A stretch of 64,000 bases of DNA from Acetatifactor sp. (lineage in GTDB: Bacteria; Bacillota; Clostridia; Lachnospirales; Lachnospiraceae): positions 1 to 64,000 of the forward strand of contig JAEEVF010000012.1 in the NCBI GenBank assembly GCA_016290775.1, in the 5' to 3' direction. Shown here in pieces: positions 33,420 through 43,004 of this stretch. Within the stretch, counting starts at the first letter, position 1. The number at the start of each line of letters is the position of its first letter. The notes under the pieces were generated by a model that saw nothing but the letters and a program-made list of their open reading frames with translations, had not been told where the DNA came from and did no database searches. The position numbers and the translations under genes are program-made.

Positions 33420-34872
33420 GAAAAAGAAGAAGGGCTTACGGATTTTCATTGTGGTCATCGTCCTGGTAGCTATTGTGGGCGGGTTACTTTACTTTAAGGG
33501 AGCAAGCCAATCCGTAGACATGACGCCCATGGTTTTGGTAACACATGCGACGCGCGGCGATCTGCAGGAGCAGATCAGCAGCTCGGGCAACGTGTTTGGC
33601 GTGGATACGATCACGGTCTATGCGCCCGCTTCCGGAACCGTTTTAAGCGTCGACATCCGCGAGGGAGATGAGATCAAAATTGGCGATCCGATTGTAGACT
33701 ATGATCTCGCCAAGCTCGAGGAGAGTCTGTATCAGGCAAAGCTCCAGAACGAAAAGAGCCAGATCGCATATGACGAAGCCATAAGCAGCAGCTCTAAGGG
33801 GAACGGCAAGGTGAAGGAAGCAAACGTGAACCTTCCCGTGCTCGAGCAGCAGATCGAGGATCATACCAATTATCTGAACAACCTAAGCAAGGCATTGCAG
33901 GACTATCAGACGAAGTCTAGCAATGACACGGTGCTTGCGAATTATAACCTGAAAAAGCAGCAGGCAGACCTCACGGCGAAGCTTGCAACCCAGACGCCCG
34001 GAACAACGGATTACAACAATACGGCAAAGGCATTGGAGAGCGTGAACACGCAGCTTGAACAGCTCGCACTTTCCCAGTCCTTGCTGCAAAAGTCTGCCTA
34101 TGAGGAGGATCTTGAAAAGAAGATCAGTCAGGAGCAGGAAACGATTGCGGAGCTGAAGGAATATCAGGCAAAGATGCAGGCGCAGAAAACCTCCGGCGAA
34201 GCTTCCGTCATGGATGATTCTAACCGCAGGCAGCTCGACATTGACAAGGAGCTGACGGATCTTGCATATAAAAAGCAGTTGGATGAGGCAGAGCTGGCAA
34301 GGGCAGGAATCTCAAGCCAGGTGCAGGGCGTCGTAAGAAGCGTGAACGTGACGCCTGGTACCCAGATTGCTGCCGGCATGGCGGTCGCAGTCATTGAGCG
34401 CACGGATAAGCTGATTGTGAAAGCGAGTGCGAATAAATATGCAATGGAGCGCTTAAAGGTTGGCCAGAAGGCAGAGGTGACGATCGGAGAGCGTACCTAT
34501 GAAGGCGTTGTCTCACACATTGACAGGATCGCTACGATCAGCAACAATAACGCAACCGTTGGCTTTGAGGTGGAGATTTCCGGCGTGGACGAACTCATCT
34601 ACATTGGCATGGAAGCGAAGATGACGATCGATACGAATTTTGCGGCGAATACGCTCCAGCTTCCCGCGCATGCCGTGAATGCCGACAAGGACGGAGATTT
34701 TGTTTACTTGGTACAAAACGGCGTGATCTCAAAGAAATACGTGAAGGTCGGCATTGTATCCCACGGGATCGTGCAGATCACGGATGGCATCACGGAAAGT
34801 GAAGAGGTCGTAGCGAAGTACGACGGCAACCTGGAGGAGGGCATGACGGTCAACGTCTCGTCCGCAGAGTAA
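33400..34872 (+). CDS. HlyD/MacA-family adaptor (membrane fusion) subunit
   Basis: 490 residues. One N-terminal membrane helix (about 10-29) after a poly-Lys start, then a biotinyl-lipoyl half-motif (ASGTVLSVDIREGDEI), a long coiled-coil stretch (about 110-265, rich in Gln, Glu, Leu), and the second lipoyl half and beta barrel (GVVRSVNVTPGTQIAAGM). In Gram-positives such adaptors (YknX type) couple MacB-like permeases to export of peptides or amphiphiles. It is the middle gene of the ABC set. Confidence 0.88.
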   Translation: MKAKKNKKKKKGLRIFIVVIVLVAIVGGLLYFKGASQSVDMTPMVLVTHATRGDLQEQISSSGNVFGVDTITVYAPASGTVLSVDIREGDEIKIGDPIVDYDLAKLEESLYQAKLQNEKSQIAYDEAISSSSKGNGKVKEANVNLPVLEQQIEDHTNYLNNLSKALQDYQTKSSNDTVLANYNLKKQQADLTAKLATQTPGTTDYNNTAKALESVNTQLEQLALSQSLLQKSAYEEDLEKKISQEQETIAELKEYQAKMQAQKTSGEASVMDDSNRRQLDIDKELTDLAYKKQLDEAELARAGISSQVQGVVRSVNVTPGTQIAAGMAVAVIERTDKLIVKASANKYAMERLKVGQKAEVTIGERTYEGVVSHIDRIATISNNNATVGFEVEISGVDELIYIGMEAKMTIDTNFAANTLQLPAHAVNADKDGDFVYLVQNGVISKKYVKVGIVSHGIVQITDGITESEEVVAKYDGNLEEGMTVNVSSAE

Positions 34873-34927
34873 AAAAACCACGGCAAACCATGGCAGAAAC
34901 CATGGAAAAGCACACAGGGTATGACAT

Positions 34928-36178
34928 ATGGCACAATTGTTAGAGTATTTTAAGATTGCTCTGATGAACATCAGGACCAATAAGGGTAGGGCCTTTCTGA
35001 CGATGCTGGGCATCATCATCGGCATTTCCTCCGTGATCCTGATCGTCACGGTCGGAAGCGGCGTAAAAAATGGCGTCAACAGCGGTTTGGACAGCCTTGT
35101 CGGGAATCAGATCATTTTTGAATGTTACCATCAAAATGAACGCGGTGAGTACCTGGATCTCACGATGGAGGACTTTGATACGATCAAGAAAACGATCGAT
35201 CACGTCAAGGAAATCTACTCGATGGGCACCTATTCTACGGACTACAGCAACCGCAGGGGTGATTTCGATCTGAGGCTGATCCTCGGCACGCCCGACATGA
35301 ACGCGAATTACACGGACCAAAAGATCATCAAGGGCAGATATTTCAACGAAAATGAGTATTACTCAGGCGACGGCGTTTGTATCATACACGAGGATTCCGC
35401 CAAGAAGCTGTTTGGAACGGCGGACGTGATCGGCATGAAATTCGAAGTCATGTTTTACAACAGATTCCCCGTTGAGCTTGAGATCATAGGCGTCAGGGAG
35501 GAAGAAAAGCTGACCGGCGTCCTTGCTTACATCGCGGAGGCCATGTCGTTTGAAGGAGAAATCCCGAGCGTTTACTTGGAGCTTCCGGACACGGCGATCT
35601 TCAGTCACTTTGGATATTCACTGCCTGGCTATGATTTTTTCTATGTCGTTGCAGATTCATCGGAATCGCAAAACCAGGTGGCACAAGACATCGTGGACTA
35701 TATCGAGGAGAAATATGATTGTCAGGGAAAGGGACTTGTGAGTGTTGAAAACTTTGGGCAGTATATGTCTGAGATGAATCAGGTTCTGGATTATATCACG
35801 CTGTTCATCGGCCTGGTGGCTGCCATTTCGCTTCTCGTAGGCGGCATTGGCGTCATGAACATCATGCTGGTATCGGTGACGGAGAGAACGCGCGAAATTG
35901 GTATCCGCAAGGCGCTTGGCGCAAGGACCTCCTCGATCATGCTGCAGTTCCTTTCGGAGTCGGCGATCATCACGCTCCTTGGTGGCGTGATCGGCATCAT
36001 CCTTGGCATTGGCGGCGGCGCGATCATATGCAAGGTCATTGGTTTTTCCGTAAAGATCAGCGTGGGAGCCGTGCTCGGCGCAACGCTGTTTTCCGTGGGA
36101 GTCGGCATCTTCTTTGGGCTTTATCCGGCGAAAAAGGCCGCAAAATTAAGCCCGATCGAAGCCTTGAGACATGAATAA
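34928..36178 (+). CDS. MacB/FtsX-type ABC transporter permease
   Basis: 416 residues. Helix 1 at about 20-42 is preceded by NIRTNKGRAFLTMLGIIIG; a large extracellular MacB-PCD domain follows; then three C-terminal helices with VLVSVTERTREIGIRKALGA-like sequence (seen as VTERTREIGIRKALGA), the FtsX hallmark. It completes the ABC efflux system with the ATPase and adaptor upstream. Extracellular-domain sequence does not reveal the substrate; antimicrobial peptides or a toxic lipid are common for this type. Confidence 0.9.
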   Translation: MAQLLEYFKIALMNIRTNKGRAFLTMLGIIIGISSVILIVTVGSGVKNGVNSGLDSLVGNQIIFECYHQNERGEYLDLTMEDFDTIKKTIDHVKEIYSMGTYSTDYSNRRGDFDLRLILGTPDMNANYTDQKIIKGRYFNENEYYSGDGVCIIHEDSAKKLFGTADVIGMKFEVMFYNRFPVELEIIGVREEEKLTGVLAYIAEAMSFEGEIPSVYLELPDTAIFSHFGYSLPGYDFFYVVADSSESQNQVAQDIVDYIEEKYDCQGKGLVSVENFGQYMSEMNQVLDYITLFIGLVAAISLLVGGIGVMNIMLVSVTERTREIGIRKALGARTSSIMLQFLSESAIITLLGGVIGIILGIGGGAIICKVIGFSVKISVGAVLGATLFSVGVGIFFGLYPAKKAAKLSPIEALRHE

Positions 36179-36196
36179 ATTTCCTTGCCTTTTGCA

Positions 36197-36225
36197 TTGC
36201 GAAATTTCGTAAAAAATGTTATGCT
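36197..36225 (+). promoter_or_regulatory. Candidate promoter of the lipid kinase gene
   Basis: TTGCGA (36197-36202), 17-bp spacer, TATGCT (36220-36225) with TGT before it (extended -10). TATAAG at 36224 is an alternative -10. Confidence 0.55.
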
Positions 36226-36276
36226 ATAAGAAGAAGGTTTGGCTGGATTTTTAGGCACAGGATCCTTCGCAAAGGG

Positions 36277-37227
36277 ATGGATGATAGCATGACTAACATA
36301 GACAAAGGCAGGCTGGAAATATTGATCAATCCCACTTCCTCTTCGGGCAGGGGGATGAAGGTCTGGAAAAAAGTAAAGAAGGAATTGGACGCGAGGGGCG
36401 TGCCTTATCGGAAGCACATTTTGGGTGCTCCGGGTGAGGCTACGCTCCTTGTGCGCGATTTGACGAAAAATCTTACAAAGGATTGTCACCTCTTGGTGCT
36501 TGGCGGCGACGGGACGCTCAACGAGGTGCTAAACGGCATCCAGGATTTTGATCATACCATTTTGTCGTGCCTTCGGACGGGCTCAGGCAATGATTTTGCC
36601 GCGAACGTCTGCGTGGAAAAAGATCCGCTCGTGGCGCTCTCGCAGCTCCTCGACAGTCCCATGGAGACAAGGCTTGATTATGGAACGGTGCGTGCGGACG
36701 AACATCTGCCAAGGCGGTTCCTCATCAGTTGCGGCATGGGATATGACGCCGAAATCTGCGAGGAGGTTTCGCGGAGCAAGCTCAAAAAGATCCTGAACAA
36801 GGTGCATCTTGGAAAGCTTGTTTACCTGATGATCGGACTCAAGCAGATCTTCACCAGGAAGGCCGTGAACGCAAGGCTTTATCTCGACGACAGGGAGCCC
36901 ATGCAGATCCGTGACTTGTTCTTCGTGGTGGGCATGGAACACCCCTGCGAGGGCGGCGGCGTTCCGTTCTGTCCCAGTGCGGATGCGACGGACGGGAAGA
37001 TGGACCTTTGCGTCGTGAGGGATATGCCAAAATGGAAGCTTCTTTTGGCCGTGGTGCTGGTGTATATCAAAAAGCATTTGATCTTATGCGGCGTGAACTG
37101 TCATCGTTGCAAGACCATGCGGCTTGTGGCGGATGAACCGCAGTGGGTACACTTTGACGGCGAGACGCCTTTTAAGGCAAAGGAAGTGCTCTGGGTTACC
37201 AAGGGCAAGGTGAGATTCAGAAAATAA
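36277..37227 (+). CDS. Diacylglycerol-kinase-like lipid kinase (YegS/DgkB family)
   Basis: 316 residues from 36277; Met5 at 36289 is an equally possible start because AAAGGG lies directly against the first ATG. The catalytic domain has NPTSSSGRG near the N-terminus, GGDGTLNEVLNG (the ATP-binding GGDGT motif) and RTGSGNDFA, all classic for the family. It would phosphorylate diacylglycerol or a related lipid at the inner membrane face. It has its own promoter and is followed by the mscS-like gene after 58 bp. Confidence 0.9.
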   Translation: MDDSMTNIDKGRLEILINPTSSSGRGMKVWKKVKKELDARGVPYRKHILGAPGEATLLVRDLTKNLTKDCHLLVLGGDGTLNEVLNGIQDFDHTILSCLRTGSGNDFAANVCVEKDPLVALSQLLDSPMETRLDYGTVRADEHLPRRFLISCGMGYDAEICEEVSRSKLKKILNKVHLGKLVYLMIGLKQIFTRKAVNARLYLDDREPMQIRDLFFVVGMEHPCEGGGVPFCPSADATDGKMDLCVVRDMPKWKLLLAVVLVYIKKHLILCGVNCHRCKTMRLVADEPQWVHFDGETPFKAKEVLWVTKGKVRFRK

Positions 37228-37285
37228 ACAAGGGGTTTCGGAGGAACATTCCGTAAAAAGAAATATAGCTACAGGAGGTAAAAAG

Positions 37286-38209
37286 ATGAGTGAAGTCATG
37301 AAGAAAGTGGAAGAAAAAAAGGTTCGCAGGAACAAATCCGCATTGATCAGATTGATCGTCATGATTGTGATCTTGGCCGTTCTGATCCCTGTGGGGTTCC
37401 TTACGCAGGTGTTCAGCATGGAGGAACTGGAAGACATGAATTTCAGCTTTTCAGCGGTTTGGAAGCTACTTGTGATGATCGTTTGCGTGATCACCGTTGA
37501 GACGCTTTTGGTATTCCTTCTGGGGCTGCCAAAACCTAAGAATCACAGGGCAAAATCCATTTTGTCCATCATTTCGAGCCTGCTGAAATACGTTGCGGCG
37601 ATCGTGATCCTTTGCTGGGGACTTTCCATTCTTGGCGTGAACGTTTCCACGATCGTAGCCAGTGTCGGGATCGTTGCCCTGATCGTCGGCTTCTCGGCTG
37701 AGAGCCTGATCGCTGACGTGGTGACCGGCGCATTTATGATCTTTGAAAATCACTATAACGTGGGCGACATCATTGAAGTGGACGGCTTCCGCGGCACCGT
37801 AACGGACATCGGCATCCGCACTACCTGCATCACGGATCCCGGCGACAACGTGAAGATCGTGAACAATTCCGCGATGAAGAACATCCTGAACCGTTCCGAC
37901 AGAACGAGCCGCAGTATTAGCGACATCGGCATCCCTTACGGCACGGACCTGGAAAAGCTTGAAAGCGAGATTCCGGACCTGATGAAGGAGATCTACGAAA
38001 AGCATAAGGACATGATGAAGGAAGCCCCCGTTTACCTTGGCGTGAACGAGCTGGCGGACAGCGCAGTGGTTCTTCGTTTCTACGTGCATGTGGACGAGAA
38101 AGACATCTTTACTGGCGCGCGTACCTTAAATCACGACCTGCTCATCGGCTTTAAGAAGCTTGGCGTTGAGGTACCGTTCCCTCAGGTGGACGTACATATG
38201 GACAGATAA
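37286..38209 (+). CDS. Small-conductance mechanosensitive channel (MscS family)
   Basis: 307 residues; AGGAGG upstream. Three membrane helices (about 25-45, 60-80, 95-130) with the pore helix ending in SVGIVALIVGFSAESLIADVV-like sequence (shown here as GFSAESLIADV), then the beta domain NHYNVGDIIEVDGFRGTV and an alpha-beta C-terminus. It protects against osmotic downshock. Length is close to the 286 residues of E. coli MscS. Confidence 0.92.
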   Translation: MSEVMKKVEEKKVRRNKSALIRLIVMIVILAVLIPVGFLTQVFSMEELEDMNFSFSAVWKLLVMIVCVITVETLLVFLLGLPKPKNHRAKSILSIISSLLKYVAAIVILCWGLSILGVNVSTIVASVGIVALIVGFSAESLIADVVTGAFMIFENHYNVGDIIEVDGFRGTVTDIGIRTTCITDPGDNVKIVNNSAMKNILNRSDRTSRSISDIGIPYGTDLEKLESEIPDLMKEIYEKHKDMMKEAPVYLGVNELADSAVVLRFYVHVDEKDIFTGARTLNHDLLIGFKKLGVEVPFPQVDVHMDR

Positions 38210-38243
38210 GCTCTTTGCAAGTGCGAAGCAAGGAGGTGAGTAA

Positions 38244-39935
38244 ATGGAGAAGTATCGTATGCCGGATGAATTCGGCATGCCGCGTGGCGAACGCGCCACG
38301 CCGCCGGAACCTGCGAACGTTCCGACGGAATTTACGGCCGTACCGGAGGTTTCCTTGTCGCCTTCCCTGGAATTTGACGGAAAGAGCGGCGGGGCGGAGA
38401 GCGAGGAAGCAAAATCCCGCCATGGCCTGATCAAACAGATCATGCTCATGCCCGTTGCAGCAACGGTGGCAACGCTTTCCATTGTCTTTTCGTCCTTAGG
38501 AGTGGATCCGCTTGGAAACGACTTTTTGAATAACGACGATTGGGTTGTCGAAGAAGAGCAGGAACAACAAGGCACGAAGGATAAGGGCGCGAAAGAAGGA
38601 ACGTCGAAGGACAAGGGTGATAAGGGTGACAAGGGTGACAAGCAGTACCGAGAGGTAAAAGAGTATCCTGGCGACATCACGGGCGTGATCATCGACGTGA
38701 CCTACGTTCCGACGGGCGAGTCCTACCGTGCGGAGGAAACCGGTGAGGAAGGCCTTGAAGAGGCAAGACATTGGGTACTGAGGCAGGGCGGTGACCCCGA
38801 TACCATTACCTACGTTGGCTCGGAGGAAATATATGTCGGACGTGAGATCAGCGATGATGCCATTATCGTTGGTGACGAGGATAATCCTTCAGATTGGTAT
38901 GTCGCGCAAGGCACCGTGACTGACGTTTACAAGACGGTGGCATATTTCAACGCCTACGAGAGCATGGAGCTGGAAAAGGAGCCGGAGGAAAGTAAGCTGG
39001 ATGCCTTCCCGATCCTGGTGATCTTTGTGCCCACCGGGGACAAGTACTATCCCACGGAAATGGGTGAACTTGGCCTTGCCGAGGCAAGAGAATGGGTGGA
39101 GAGCATTGGCGGTGACCCGGATTCGATGCAGTTCGTAACGATCCGCAGGGACACCAAATATGAACTCGAAGACGGCGTTCTGAGCACGATCCTCATGGAT
39201 TTTGCGGTCTATGAGGTGACGGAATATGCGGATACTTACGGCGATACCGATTGGATGCCTATATTGCCGAACCAGGATCCTGATTTTGCGGGAGACTATG
39301 CCTGGAGTGACGGCGGGCCTGAGTGGTACATTGCGCTCATGCGAAGGGGAGAGACACAGTATACCTTCCTGGCAGCAGGCGAGGGCATCACGGACAATTT
39401 ATCGAACATTCCCGGTGCAAGCTATGATCCCGCGACAAATACTTTGACCCTAGATCATTTCAAAGGGGAATACGGTGAGATCAACCTGATGGGCAATGGC
39501 TTTACCATTGAGCTGATCGGAGAAAATACCATCGATCGCATGAGCATTTGGGGTGCAAGCTATGGCGGCAGCGTTCACTTTACGGGAACGGGCTCGCTTA
39601 TATTCAACGAGGACTATGGCATCGACAACGGCGGCCTGATCCTGGAGGCAGAAGGTAGCGAGAGCTGCATCATGGTGGATCAGGGCGTGACGCTGGAGAT
39701 CTACGGCGGAAAGTATTCGGATGCATATCCTCCGCTTATGGTGAAGCAGTCCAACCTTGCACAGACCATTTACCTGGCGCCTGGACTTGAAATGACGGCC
39801 TATCGGGAAGACGACGGAGCATCCTATGGCCCTGCCTATGAGGCCTATGATGATTCCACGGGCATTTCCAGACAGGTGGTATATACCACGAACGGCCTTG
39901 TTCCGAACTGTGTGAGGATCGCGCCGAAGGACTAA
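38244..39935 (+). CDS. Membrane-anchored surface protein with GDK repeats and duplicated module
   Basis: 563 residues; AGGAGGTGAG upstream. A 60-residue Pro/Glu-rich cytoplasmic head, one membrane helix (about 63-86), an acidic-Lys linker with GDKGDKGDK coded by a 9-bp tandem repeat (38610-38642), then two related modules (GLEEARHWVLRQGGDPDTI and GLAEAREWVESIGGDPDSM), and a C-terminal domain whose LTLDHFKGEYGEINLMGNG and following strands suggest a parallel beta helix. It most likely displays a sticky or sensing domain outside the cell. I do not recognise a named family. Confidence 0.6.
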   Translation: MEKYRMPDEFGMPRGERATPPEPANVPTEFTAVPEVSLSPSLEFDGKSGGAESEEAKSRHGLIKQIMLMPVAATVATLSIVFSSLGVDPLGNDFLNNDDWVVEEEQEQQGTKDKGAKEGTSKDKGDKGDKGDKQYREVKEYPGDITGVIIDVTYVPTGESYRAEETGEEGLEEARHWVLRQGGDPDTITYVGSEEIYVGREISDDAIIVGDEDNPSDWYVAQGTVTDVYKTVAYFNAYESMELEKEPEESKLDAFPILVIFVPTGDKYYPTEMGELGLAEAREWVESIGGDPDSMQFVTIRRDTKYELEDGVLSTILMDFAVYEVTEYADTYGDTDWMPILPNQDPDFAGDYAWSDGGPEWYIALMRRGETQYTFLAAGEGITDNLSNIPGASYDPATNTLTLDHFKGEYGEINLMGNGFTIELIGENTIDRMSIWGASYGGSVHFTGTGSLIFNEDYGIDNGGLILEAEGSESCIMVDQGVTLEIYGGKYSDAYPPLMVKQSNLAQTIYLAPGLEMTAYREDDGASYGPAYEAYDDSTGISRQVVYTTNGLVPNCVRIAPKD

Positions 39936-39960
39936 TCTTGACGTAAGGATTTAGAGTAAT

Positions 39961-41382
39961 ATGCAGACTGAAAAATTTAATTGGTGGGATTTTCTGACAA
40001 AGGTTGCAGTGATCGCCATCCCGGTGGCGCTGCAAAACCTATTGACGACCACCGGTTCCATGATCGATACGATGATGATCGCATCCCTGGGGACTACGCA
40101 GATCGGTGCAGTGGGACTGTGCGCGCAGTTTTCGTCCCTGATGTTTTCGGGATATTGGGGCTTCGTTGGCGGCGGCATGCTGTTCATCTCCCAATATTGG
40201 GGCGCCAAGGATGAGAAGGGCATCAATCGATCCTACGGGATCACTTTAACTTGTATGATGACCGTGGCCACGTGCTTTTGCATCATGGCCACGGTGTTTC
40301 CTGAATACGTAATGCGGCTCTATACGGACAAAGAGGCCATTCAGAGGATCGGCGTGGAATATCTTCGCATTGCAGGTTTTTCCTATCCTCTCATGGTCTT
40401 TTCCATGGCCATGGCAGTCATGCTAAGGTGCACCGAGCGGGTGCGCCTCCCGCTCTATGGCTCCGTGGCGTCCGTTGCGACGAATATCGTACTCAATTAC
40501 GTGCTGATCTTCGGGCACTTTGGCTTTCCTGCGCTGGGCGTTCGCGGCGCGGCTCTTGCCACCGTGATCGCGCAGGCGGTCGGCATTCTTGTGATCGCAG
40601 TGCTGGCAAAGGCGAATGGGCACCCTTATGTTTTCGCGGTAAAGGAACACTTTGACTGGAGCGACGGGATTGTCCCGGCCTATTTCAAAAAGTGTCTTCC
40701 GATCCTTGCAAACGAGGTTTTGATCGGCGTCGGCAATATGATGATCAACGTCGTTCTTGGAAGGCAGCCGGAGGAAGCCATTGCGGCACTGGCGGTCTTT
40801 CGAACGCTGGAAGGCCTTGTGATCGGATTCTTTGCAGGCTTTTCGAATGCTTCCTCGATCCTTGTGGGGAAGGAGGTCGGCGCGGGAAATCTTCGCACGG
40901 CCTATGTAAGAGCCTGGCGACTTGTGTACCTCTGCCAGGGCTTTATCGCCTTCATCGGCGTGTTACTTATCGCTCTTCATACGCCGATCCTGAGCATTAT
41001 GGGAATGAAGGGAGAGAGCTTCCGGATCGCCTTTGGGCTAGTTTTGATCTACGTGGTTGCCGCGATCATCCGCATGGGCAACTGGGTGCAGAATGACACT
41101 TATCGCGCCGCCGGAGACGCCGTGTACGGTACGGTTCTTGAGATCATTTTCATGTGGGTGATGCTTGTGCCGTTAGTTTGGCTTTGCGGCATGACGTGGC
41201 ATCTTCCGACCCTGTTCGTGTTTGCCTGTTGTTATTCTGATGAACCGATCCGATATATACTTATGCAGATCCATCTTTTCCGGGGCACCTGGATCAAGCC
41301 GGTGACGCCGGAGGGGAAGGCGGCGCTGGCGCAGTTTCCGTTGCCGCGGCATAAGGGAAAAACAAAGGAGTTTGAGACATGA
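39961..41382 (+). CDS. MATE family efflux transporter
   Basis: 473 residues, 12 predicted helices in two halves. The first half opens with IPVALQNLLTTTGSMIDTMM, the MATE signature region, and the second with KKCLPILANEVLIGVGNMM. It would export drugs or metabolites by Na+ or H+ exchange. The stop overlaps the following small gene (ATGA), so both are co-translated. Confidence 0.92.
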   Translation: MQTEKFNWWDFLTKVAVIAIPVALQNLLTTTGSMIDTMMIASLGTTQIGAVGLCAQFSSLMFSGYWGFVGGGMLFISQYWGAKDEKGINRSYGITLTCMMTVATCFCIMATVFPEYVMRLYTDKEAIQRIGVEYLRIAGFSYPLMVFSMAMAVMLRCTERVRLPLYGSVASVATNIVLNYVLIFGHFGFPALGVRGAALATVIAQAVGILVIAVLAKANGHPYVFAVKEHFDWSDGIVPAYFKKCLPILANEVLIGVGNMMINVVLGRQPEEAIAALAVFRTLEGLVIGFFAGFSNASSILVGKEVGAGNLRTAYVRAWRLVYLCQGFIAFIGVLLIALHTPILSIMGMKGESFRIAFGLVLIYVVAAIIRMGNWVQNDTYRAAGDAVYGTVLEIIFMWVMLVPLVWLCGMTWHLPTLFVFACCYSDEPIRYILMQIHLFRGTWIKPVTPEGKAALAQFPLPRHKGKTKEFET

Positions 41383-41618
41383 GCAAAGTAGAAATAGCGT
41401 TGATCGCGATCGGAGTGTTTGTCGGAACAGGCTTTTTGGCATATGTCATCGAAGCGATCATTTTCAGAAATCGCGGGACGATCGGTACTTATGAATCGCT
41501 GTTTGCGTATTTTAAGAAGACAGACCAAAAGAACGGAAACATTGCCGCACTGGTCTGGGCGATCATTTGGTTTGTGCTGCTGGTACTGGCGGCATGCATC
41601 ATTTATCTTGCGGCGTAA
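41379..41618 (+). CDS. Small two-helix membrane protein
   Basis: 79 residues with membrane helices at about 5-27 and 57-78 and a short charged loop between (FRNRGTIGTYESLFAYFKK). ATGA overlap with the MATE gene points to a shared role, perhaps as an accessory subunit. No known family recognised. Confidence 0.6.
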   Translation: MSKVEIALIAIGVFVGTGFLAYVIEAIIFRNRGTIGTYESLFAYFKKTDQKNGNIAALVWAIIWFVLLVLAACIIYLAA

Positions 41619-41684
41619 AGAAGCGTCTGTCACAACATAGAGAAGGCGCTTTGGCGGCGCTCGATTGTCGCATAAGAGGATGGT

Positions 41685-43001
41685 ATGAAGAATCTGATCT
41701 TGATTGGCATGCCCGGTGCGGGAAAGAGCACGGTGGGCGTGGTTTTGGCAAAAAGGCTGGGGCTGAAATTTGTGGACTCGGACCTTGTCATTCAGGAAAA
41801 ATATGGCAAGCTCCTGCATGAGCTGATAGGTGAATATGGCGTGGATGGGTTTCTGGAAATGGAAAATCAGGTCAATGCGTCGCTGAAGGCGGATGGGGCA
41901 GTGATCGCCACCGGGGGAAGCGCCGTTTACGGCGAGAAGGCCATGCGGCATTTCCGAAGGATGGGCTATGTGATCTACCTGCAGCTCCCCTATGAGGAGA
42001 TTGAAAGTCGTTTGGGTGATCTGTTCGAGCGTGGCGTGACCATGCAGCCCGGGCAGACGCTGCGAGAGCTTTACGAGGAGCGCGAGCCCTTATACAGAAA
42101 GTATGCGCACAAGGTCGTGGACTGCAGCGGCAGGCAGGTGCGCGAGATCGTTTTGGACATAGCGGAGCTTGTGGAGGCCGAGGATGCCTTGGCGGCGCGA
42201 GAGAACGCTGCAAGTGCGCAGGAAGATAAGCCGACGAGGACGCGTGCAGGAAAGGCTGTGCGGGCGCATAATACCCTGAAGGATAAGGACATCCGCGAGC
42301 CGCTGTTTTTATTTTTGGAGGAGACTTACGGAAAGGTGAGAATCCTGGAGGAAAAGGTGGTGGGCAGGTCCCGCGCCGATGTGGTGATGGTGGTGCAGGA
42401 CGGCGTTTACGGACTTGAGATCAAAAGCGATGCGGATACATATACCAGATTGGCTGATCAGGTAAAGGACTACGATCAGTACTTTGACGCAAACATTGTG
42501 GTCGTTGGCACAAGCCATGGCGAGCACGTGCCGGAGCACGTTCCTCCTTACTGGGGCATCATCACGGTGGAGCTGGTGGACGGGGAATATGATTTCTATG
42601 TGCTAAGGCCCCCTCAGCCGAACCCTAAGAGGAAATGGAAGAAAAAGCTCTCCCTTCTTTGGCGACCAGAGCTGGCGCAGCTGACGGAATGGAATGGCAT
42701 GCCAAAATATAAGGATCTGGGCAGGCAGAAGGTGAGCGATAAGATCTTGGAGCGCGTGCCGGATCGGATCTCGGAGGAATTGCTAAGCCGCCAGGTCAGC
42801 GACCTTTTGTTTGAACGGGATTATTCCAAGGTGGAGGAGACGCTTGCCGAGTACCGCAAGGGCGAGATGGAAAAGCAGATCGACCAGGAGACGGATCCTG
42901 AAAAGAAAGCTGCTTTGATGGAACTTTTGGAGCAAAGGCAAAGCTTTGCAAGAGAGCACCTCGCGCCGCCAAAGAGACGGCGCCGAAGGAGAAGGAGTTA
43001 G
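41685..43001 (+). CDS. Shikimate kinase fused to sce7726-like PD-(D/E)XK domain
   Basis: 438 residues. Residues 1-170 are a complete shikimate kinase: GMPGAGKSTVG (Walker A), DSD near 31-33, and GGSAVYG. After a 35-residue linker, residues about 205-310 carry DIREPLFLFLEETYG, ADVVMVVQDGVYGLEIKSDAD (Asp, then E-x-K) and QVKDYDQYF, matching the sce7726 family of restriction-endonuclease-like proteins. The C-terminus ends in a highly basic KRRRRRRR-type tail. The frame is continuous and without a stop or shift across the junction. Shikimate kinase makes shikimate 3-phosphate for aromatic amino acids; other aro genes are not nearby. Confidence 0.75.
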   Translation: MKNLILIGMPGAGKSTVGVVLAKRLGLKFVDSDLVIQEKYGKLLHELIGEYGVDGFLEMENQVNASLKADGAVIATGGSAVYGEKAMRHFRRMGYVIYLQLPYEEIESRLGDLFERGVTMQPGQTLRELYEEREPLYRKYAHKVVDCSGRQVREIVLDIAELVEAEDALAARENAASAQEDKPTRTRAGKAVRAHNTLKDKDIREPLFLFLEETYGKVRILEEKVVGRSRADVVMVVQDGVYGLEIKSDADTYTRLADQVKDYDQYFDANIVVVGTSHGEHVPEHVPPYWGIITVELVDGEYDFYVLRPPQPNPKRKWKKKLSLLWRPELAQLTEWNGMPKYKDLGRQKVSDKILERVPDRISEELLSRQVSDLLFERDYSKVEETLAEYRKGEMEKQIDQETDPEKKAALMELLEQRQSFAREHLAPPKRRRRRRRS

Positions 43002-43004
43002 CGC

